A stretch of DNA of 10,113 nt from an uncultured Clostridia bacterium (GTDB taxonomy: Bacteria > Bacillota > Clostridia > TANB77 > CAG-508), in NCBI GenBank assembly GCA_944393755.1, contig CALYBF010000048.1, positions 1 to 10,113 of the forward strand, given 5' to 3'. Under the pieces are notes generated by a model. That model was not told where the DNA came from. It did no database searches and saw only the letters and a program-made list of their open reading frames with translations. Below are positions 6,784 through 10,113 of this stretch, piece after piece. Made by a program: the position numbers and the translations under genes. Each line of letters begins with the position of its first letter. Position 1 is the first letter of the stretch.

Positions 6784-7815
6784 ATGGAAAAGAAGAATAT
6801 AAAAGATTATAATTTAGAAGAGTTAAAACAAGAAATAGAAAATTTAGGAGAAAAGAAATTCAGGGCAGAGCAAATATTTAAATGGATTTATCAAGAAAAA
6901 GTAAAGTCATTTGACGAAATGACTAATTTATCTTTAGAATTAAGAGAAAAATTAAAACAAAATTATACAATGTGTAATTTTGATATATTAAAAAAACAAG
7001 AATCAAAAGATGGAACAATAAAATATTTATTTGACGTGTTAGATGGAAATGCAATAGAAACAGTATTGATGAGCTATCATTATGGATATAGTATATGTGT
7101 ATCATCACAAATTGGTTGTAAAATGGGATGCAAGTTTTGTGCATCAACAGGAATAGAATTTAGTAGAAACTTAAGCTCAGGAGAAATAGTAGAGCAGATC
7201 TTAGCAGTAGAACAAGATACGGGCTTTAGAATATCAAATGTAGTATTTATGGGGATAGGAGAACCACTAGATAATTACGATAATGTAATAAATGCAATTC
7301 ATATAATAAACAATCAGAAAGGTTTAAGCATAGGAGCACGTCATATTAGTATATCAACAAGTGGGTTAGTTCCTAAAATATATAAATTAGCAAAAGAGAA
7401 TATACCTTGTACACTATCTATATCATTACACGCAACAACAAATGAAAAAAGAAGTGAAATGATGCCAGTAAATAATAGCTATCCAATAGAAGAATTGATA
7501 AAAGCATGCAAAGATTATTTAGAGCAAACAAATAGAAGAATATCATTTGAATATGCACTAGCAAAAGACAATAATGACAATCTAGAAGATGCAAAAAGGT
7601 TAGTAAAATTACTTAAAGGTATGTTATGCCATGTAAATTTAATACCAATAAATAAAATAGAAAATGGAAAATTTACAAAAAGTTCAAATGAAAATATAAT
7701 AAAATTTAGAGACTATTTAAACGAACATGGAATAGTAGCAACAATAAGAAGAGAGTTAGGTTCAGATATAGATGCAGCTTGTGGACAATTAAGAAGAAAA
7801 AATTTAAAAAGCTAA
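6784..7815 (+). CDS. rlmN: 23S rRNA/tRNA (adenine-C2)-methyltransferase RlmN
   Basis: 343 residues, full length for the family. RlmN is a radical-SAM enzyme that methylates C2 of A2503 in 23S rRNA (and A37 of some tRNAs) in the cytoplasm. Seen: the N-terminal KKFRAEQIFKWIY helix (24-36) that helps bind RNA; the radical-SAM CxxxCxxC cluster with Cys112, Cys116 and Cys119; FMGIGEPLDNYDNV (155-168), the SAM-contacting GEP motif; SISLHA in the barrel; and the C-terminal catalytic Cys333 in DIDAACGQL that carries the methyl intermediate. The NNSYPIEELI segment favours RlmN over the resistance enzyme Cfr. AGAGG at 6772-6776 sets the start at 6784. It is followed by a gap holding the promoter of the ribosomal protein operon. 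Confidence 0.97.
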   Translation: MEKKNIKDYNLEELKQEIENLGEKKFRAEQIFKWIYQEKVKSFDEMTNLSLELREKLKQNYTMCNFDILKKQESKDGTIKYLFDVLDGNAIETVLMSYHYGYSICVSSQIGCKMGCKFCASTGIEFSRNLSSGEIVEQILAVEQDTGFRISNVVFMGIGEPLDNYDNVINAIHIINNQKGLSIGARHISISTSGLVPKIYKLAKENIPCTLSISLHATTNEKRSEMMPVNNSYPIEELIKACKDYLEQTNRRISFEYALAKDNNDNLEDAKRLVKLLKGMLCHVNLIPINKIENGKFTKSSNENIIKFRDYLNEHGIVATIRRELGSDIDAACGQLRRKNLKS

Positions 7816-7845
7816 AATATTTATACGAAAAGGAAGAATTTAATA

Positions 7846-7862
7846 TTTAGGATTTACCTAAA
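7846..7862 (+). terminator. Weak stem-loop after rlmN, possible terminator
   Basis: TTTAGG (7846-7851) and CCTAAA (7857-7862) form a 6-bp stem with an ATTTA loop, followed by AATTTCTT. The stem is short and the T-run poor, so termination here would be partial at best. Confidence 0.3.
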
Positions 7863-7881
7863 AATTTCTTGAAATTTCTTG
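7862..7881 (+). repeat. Tandem 10-bp direct repeat upstream of the rplU promoter
   Basis: AAATTTCTTG occurs twice back to back (7862-7871, 7872-7881) and then continues as AAAC. The repeat ends 7 bases before the -35 box. A period near one helical turn and its A/T tracts would suit an UP-element or a regulator site, but it could be chance in AT-rich DNA. Confidence 0.5.
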
Positions 7882-7888
7882 AAACAGG

Positions 7889-7917
7889 TTGACTTCTGTA
7901 AAGATATATGTTAAAAT
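7889..7917 (+). promoter_or_regulatory. Sigma-A promoter of the rplU-rpmA operon
   Basis: TTGACT (7889-7894), exactly 17 bases, then TAAAAT (7912-7917) with TG-T just before it, an extended -10. This is the best promoter in the window, as expected for a ribosomal protein operon. Transcription would begin near 7924, just before the structured leader. Confidence 0.8.
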
Positions 7918-7923
7918 AAATAA

Positions 7924-8010
7924 CTGTAATCCGCTTAGTCAAGGTTCCAAAAGATTAACAATTTGTTAATTACCTGAATTTAAGGATTAGCGAGTATACA
8001 AATAAGGGAG
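7924..8010 (+). ncRNA. Structured 5' leader of rplU, probable L21 leader
   Basis: About 100 bases of untranslated leader. It folds as nested stems: TAATCC (7927-7932) with GGATTA (7984-7989); AGGT (7942-7945) with ACCT (7972-7975); and ATTAAC (7954-7959) with GTTAAT (7965-7970) closing a five-base loop. The leader is less A-rich than its surroundings. Its place directly before rplU fits the known L21 leader of Firmicutes, in which L21 binds its own mRNA to reduce expression. Assignment to that family is inference from position and fold, not from a covariance search. CGCT (7932-7935) could instead pair with AGCG (7989-7992), giving an alternative state. Confidence 0.6.
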
Positions 8011-8022
8011 GTGCATTTTAAG

Positions 8023-8400
8023 ATGTACGCAATTATCGAAAGCTGTGGAAAACAATATAAAGTAGCAGAAGGAGATGTTGTATTTTTTGAAAAATTAGAT
8101 GCAGAAGAAGGTAAAAAAGTTACTTTTGATAATGTTATTTTAGTATCTGATGAAGGAAAAGTACAAGTTGGAAATCCATATGTTAAAGGTGTGAAAGTAG
8201 AAGGAAAAGTAGTTGCACACGGTAAAGCTAAAAAAATTATTGTTTTCAAAATGAAAGCAAAAGCTAATTATAGAAGAAGATATGGTCATAGACAACCATA
8301 TACAAAAGTAGAAATTACAAAAATAAAAACAGCTACAGAAAAGAAAACTACAACAGCTAAAAAAGAAACAGAAAAAGCTACTGAAAAAGTAGAAGCTTAA
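8023..8400 (+). CDS. rplU: 50S ribosomal protein L21
   Basis: 125 residues. L21 binds 23S rRNA in the large subunit. Seen: MYAIIESCGKQYKVAEGD (1-18), typical of the L21 start; GDVVFFEKL; HGKAKKIIVFKMKAKANYRRRYGHRQPYTKVEI (67-98), the conserved basic RNA-binding end. The start is the ATG at 8023, nine bases after GGGAGGTG (8006-8013). The GTG at 8011 lies inside that ribosome binding site and would add four residues, so I reject it. The common length is about 100-105 residues; here residues 102-125 form an extra tail rich in Lys, Thr, Glu and Ala. First gene of the operon, 32 bases before rpmA, with an upstream leader likely used for autoregulation. Confidence 0.97.
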   Translation: MYAIIESCGKQYKVAEGDVVFFEKLDAEEGKKVTFDNVILVSDEGKVQVGNPYVKGVKVEGKVVAHGKAKKIIVFKMKAKANYRRRYGHRQPYTKVEITKIKTATEKKTTTAKKETEKATEKVEA

Positions 8401-8432
8401 TAAATAGAAAAGTCGAAAGGAGTTGAGAAAGC

Positions 8433-8696
8433 ATGGCTCATAAAAAAGGTCAAAGTAGTAGCCGTAACGGTAGAGATAGTGAATCAAAAAGACTTGGTGT
8501 TAAAAGAGCTGACGGACAATTTGTATTAGCTGGAAATATTTTAGTTAGACAAAGAGGAACAAAAGTACATCCAGGTAATAATGTTGGAAAAGGTAGTGAT
8601 GACACATTATTTGCTTTAATCGACGGAAATGTTAAATTTGAAAGAAAAGGTAGAGATAAGAAACAAGTAAGTGTTTATCCAGTAGCACAAGCTTAA
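8433..8696 (+). CDS. rpmA: 50S ribosomal protein L27, no cleavable N-terminal extension
   Basis: 87 residues. L27 reaches the peptidyl-transferase centre with its N-terminal arm and helps place tRNA. Seen: MAHKKGQSSSRNGRDS (1-16), SKRLGVKRADGQ, and GNILVRQRGTKVHPGNNVG, all conserved. AAAGGAG (8416-8421 region) sets the start at 8433. Most Firmicutes make L27 with an extra N-terminal stretch ending in a hydrophobic LQFFA-like site that the protease Prp removes. Here the protein starts directly at MAHKKG, and a TGA at 8424-8426 in the same frame rules out a longer form. The 32-base gap to rplU has no room for prp. A strong terminator follows; obg, often next in this operon, is absent. Confidence 0.97.
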   Translation: MAHKKGQSSSRNGRDSESKRLGVKRADGQFVLAGNILVRQRGTKVHPGNNVGKGSDDTLFALIDGNVKFERKGRDKKQVSVYPVAQA

Positions 8697-8710
8697 TTTG
8701 ATAACATATA

Positions 8711-8748
8711 AAGTAAGGTAAGAGAAGTCTTATCTTATTTTTTGTTTG
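8711..8748 (+). terminator. Rho-independent terminator of the rplU-rpmA operon
   Basis: Thirteen-base-pair stem with arms 8711-8723 and 8728-8740, two G-U pairs, a GAAG loop and a TTTGTTTG tail. It lies 14 bases after the rpmA stop codon and closes the operon. Confidence 0.88.
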
Positions 8749-8774
8749 TAAAATAAAATAATTTATAAAAAATA

Positions 8775-8803
8775 TTGATATTTTTTATATTTTGGGATAA
8801 AAT
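8775..8803 (+). promoter_or_regulatory. Putative sigma-A promoter for the HD gene and secD
   Basis: TTGATA (8775-8780), a 17-base spacer, then TAAAAT (8798-8803). It sits between the operon terminator and the AAAGGGGG ribosome binding site of the HD gene. The HD gene and secD have no terminator between them, so this promoter could serve both. Confidence 0.6.
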
Positions 8804-8833
8804 TTAAAAAGACTAATTTGAAAGGGGGACGAA

Positions 8834-9494
8834 ATGATTACCTTAAATGATATTAAAAACAATGAAGAGGTAGAAGCATTGATAAAAGGAGCTCAAAAAC
8901 AGTTAGATAATCTACGGGTATACAGAACATAGCCATAGACATATTTCTATAGTATCAAAAAGAGCAGGCGATATTTTACAAGAGCTCGGATACCCAGAAA
9001 GAACAGTAGAACTTGCTAGAATTGCTGGTTATTTACATGATATAGGTAATTGTGTGAATAGAGTAGATCATGCTCATAGTGGTGCAATAATTGCTTATAA
9101 TATTTTAAAAGATATGGGTATGGATGTAAAAGAAAGAGTAGAAATTATGATGGCAATTGGAAACCACGATGAAAATACAGGTACAGCAATTAGTGATATA
9201 TCAGCAGCATTAATTTTAGCAGACAAGTCAGATGTTCATAGAGATAGAGTAACAAACACTAATTTATCAACATTTGATATACACGATAGAGTGAATTATG
9301 CAGTTACAAACGCAGATTTAGAAATTGATAGTAAAGAAAGAAAAATAATATTAAATCTTAAAATAGATACTAAATTGTGTCCAGTACTTGATTATTTTGA
9401 AATATTTATGGATAGAACTATGATGAGCAAATATGCAGCAAAATATTTAAAGATTTGGTTTGAATTAGTTATAAATGGAACAAAATTATTATAG
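8834..9494 (+). pseudogene. HD-domain phosphohydrolase, split by a +1 frameshift
   Basis: The gene starts at the ATG at 8834 behind AAAGGGGG and reads MITLNDIKNNEEVEALIKG to Leu27. It then hits CTACGGG, and continuing in frame reaches TAG after six more codons. Dropping one base at about 8915 restores GYTEHSHRH and a full HD protein of about 219 residues. Numbered on the repaired protein, metal-binding motifs are EHSHRH (31-36), YLHDIGN (66-72, HD pair 68-69), GNHDEN (109-114) and ADKSD (129-133), so the active site is otherwise complete. HD proteins of this kind hydrolyse phosphate esters or nucleotides; the substrate is unknown. The second frame has a TAG at 8904-8906 and no start that keeps the HD pair, so the frameshift matters. 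It may be a sequencing or assembly error, a true mutation, or recoding. It lies 26 bases before secD. Confidence 0.8.
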
Positions 9495-9520
9495 ACAAAA
9501 AACAAAATGGAGGAAGTAAG

Positions 9521-10113
9521 ATGAAAAAATTAAAATTATTAACAATTATTTTAGGAATAATACTAATTACAATGGTAGCATTTTGGGGAGTATATGTACA
9601 AGTACAAAATAGAATGGAAGATAAAGTAAAAGATTATTCATATGCAATGGACTTAAAAGGTGCAAGAAATATTAGACTAACTGTAGATGATACAACAGAA
9701 ACAGTAATTAAAGATGCAGAAGGAAAAGAAGTTTCAGACGCAGAAAATTTAACAGATGAAGAATTAACAGAAAAAGGATATGTAAAAGAAGAAGTAAAGA
9801 AAAATTCAGATGAAGTTTTAAATGAAGAAAATTATAAAAAATCTAAAACTATAATCGAAAAAAGATTACAAAAATTAGGTGTAGATAATTATATTGTAAG
9901 TTTAGATGAAGTAAGTGGAGATATTTTAATTGAAATTCCAGAAAATAATAGCACAGATTCAGTTGTTAGCAATATGGGAACAACAGGAAAATTTGAAATA
10001 ATAGATAGTGAAACTAAAGAAGTTTTAATGGATAATGATGATATAAAAAGAGTAAGAGTAATGTATGGCTCAAATAGTACAGGAACATCAACTGGAACAG
10101 CTGTATATATGGA
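9521..10113 (+). CDS. secD: Protein translocase subunit SecD, 3' partial
   Basis: The first 197 residues of SecD, running off the right edge. SecD with SecF uses the proton gradient to pull exported proteins through SecYEG. Seen: Lys-rich start and first membrane helix (about 5-26), the DLKGAR segment (44-49) that follows it in SecD, and the P1 extracytoplasmic domain with IIEKRLQKLGVDNYIVSL (111-128), DILIEIPE (134-141) and VVSNMGTTGKFEI (148-160). The usual D-L-x-G-G reads DLKGA, which I recall from clostridial SecDs. A long acidic insertion (about 56-105) lies before P1, also seen in that group. GGAGG at 9509-9513 gives the start. The membrane C-terminal half and secF are expected beyond the window. 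Confidence 0.93.
   Translation, partial: MKKLKLLTIILGIILITMVAFWGVYVQVQNRMEDKVKDYSYAMDLKGARNIRLTVDDTTETVIKDAEGKEVSDAENLTDEELTEKGYVKEEVKKNSDEVLNEENYKKSKTIIEKRLQKLGVDNYIVSLDEVSGDILIEIPENNSTDSVVSNMGTTGKFEIIDSETKEVLMDNDDIKRVRVMYGSNSTGTSTGTAVYM

Noticed and set aside
8011..8022. GTG start for rplU at 8011
   Set aside because: The GTG lies within the GGGAGGTG ribosome binding site; the ATG at 8023 has the right spacing and gives the standard L21 N-terminus.
9054..9494. HD gene as a shorter gene starting at a GTG at 9054
   Set aside because: This would drop the HD pair and the first histidine motif, has no ribosome binding site, and ignores the intact family sequence upstream.

Overview
This is a strongly AT-rich window (roughly 70-75% A+T by eye) with every gene on the + strand. 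Arginine is written almost only as AGA, and the window carries strong GGAGG-type ribosome binding sites, short intergenic gaps and hairpin-plus-T terminators. Protein content (T2SSF/PilC protein, ROK kinase, RlmN, L21 and L27, an HD phosphohydrolase next to SecD) fits a low-GC Firmicute. The form of SecD and of the small membrane and helical proteins suggests a member of Clostridia, possibly an uncultured gut lineage. That placement is inference from memory of such proteins, not from a search.

Layout. (1) Bases 1-1209: the C-terminal part of a type II secretion/type IV pilus inner-membrane protein (GspF/PilC), open at the left edge and closed by a terminator. (2) Bases 1319-2533: a two-gene unit. 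The first gene keeps the outline of an SF2 helicase ATPase domain, but each of its three catalytic motifs appears to be replaced. The second is a 59-residue charged helical protein. (3) Bases 2538-2616: four alternating copies of an 11-12 bp word forming two tandem palindromes in front of a ROK-family sugar kinase (2663-3571), which ends in a terminator. (4) Bases 3747-6508: three overlapping genes for an HSL-type esterase/lipase, a condensation-fold (alcohol acetyltransferase-like) acyltransferase and a six-helix membrane protein, probably one acyl-ester pathway. A 62-residue orphan and rlmN follow with small gaps. (5) Bases 7862-8748: the ribosomal rplU-rpmA operon, with a clear promoter, a structured leader that looks like the autoregulatory L21 leader, and a strong terminator. 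The prp gene that usually lies between rplU and rpmA in Firmicutes is missing, and L27 correspondingly lacks the N-terminal extension that Prp cleaves. (6) Bases 8775-10113: its own promoter, an HD-domain phosphohydrolase split by one extra base near codon 28, and the start of secD, which runs off the right edge.

Most of the window is housekeeping. The items most worth a second look are the apparently catalytically dead helicase-like protein, the palindrome array before the ROK gene, the esterase/acyltransferase/membrane trio, the joint absence of Prp and the L27 extension, and the frameshifted HD gene.
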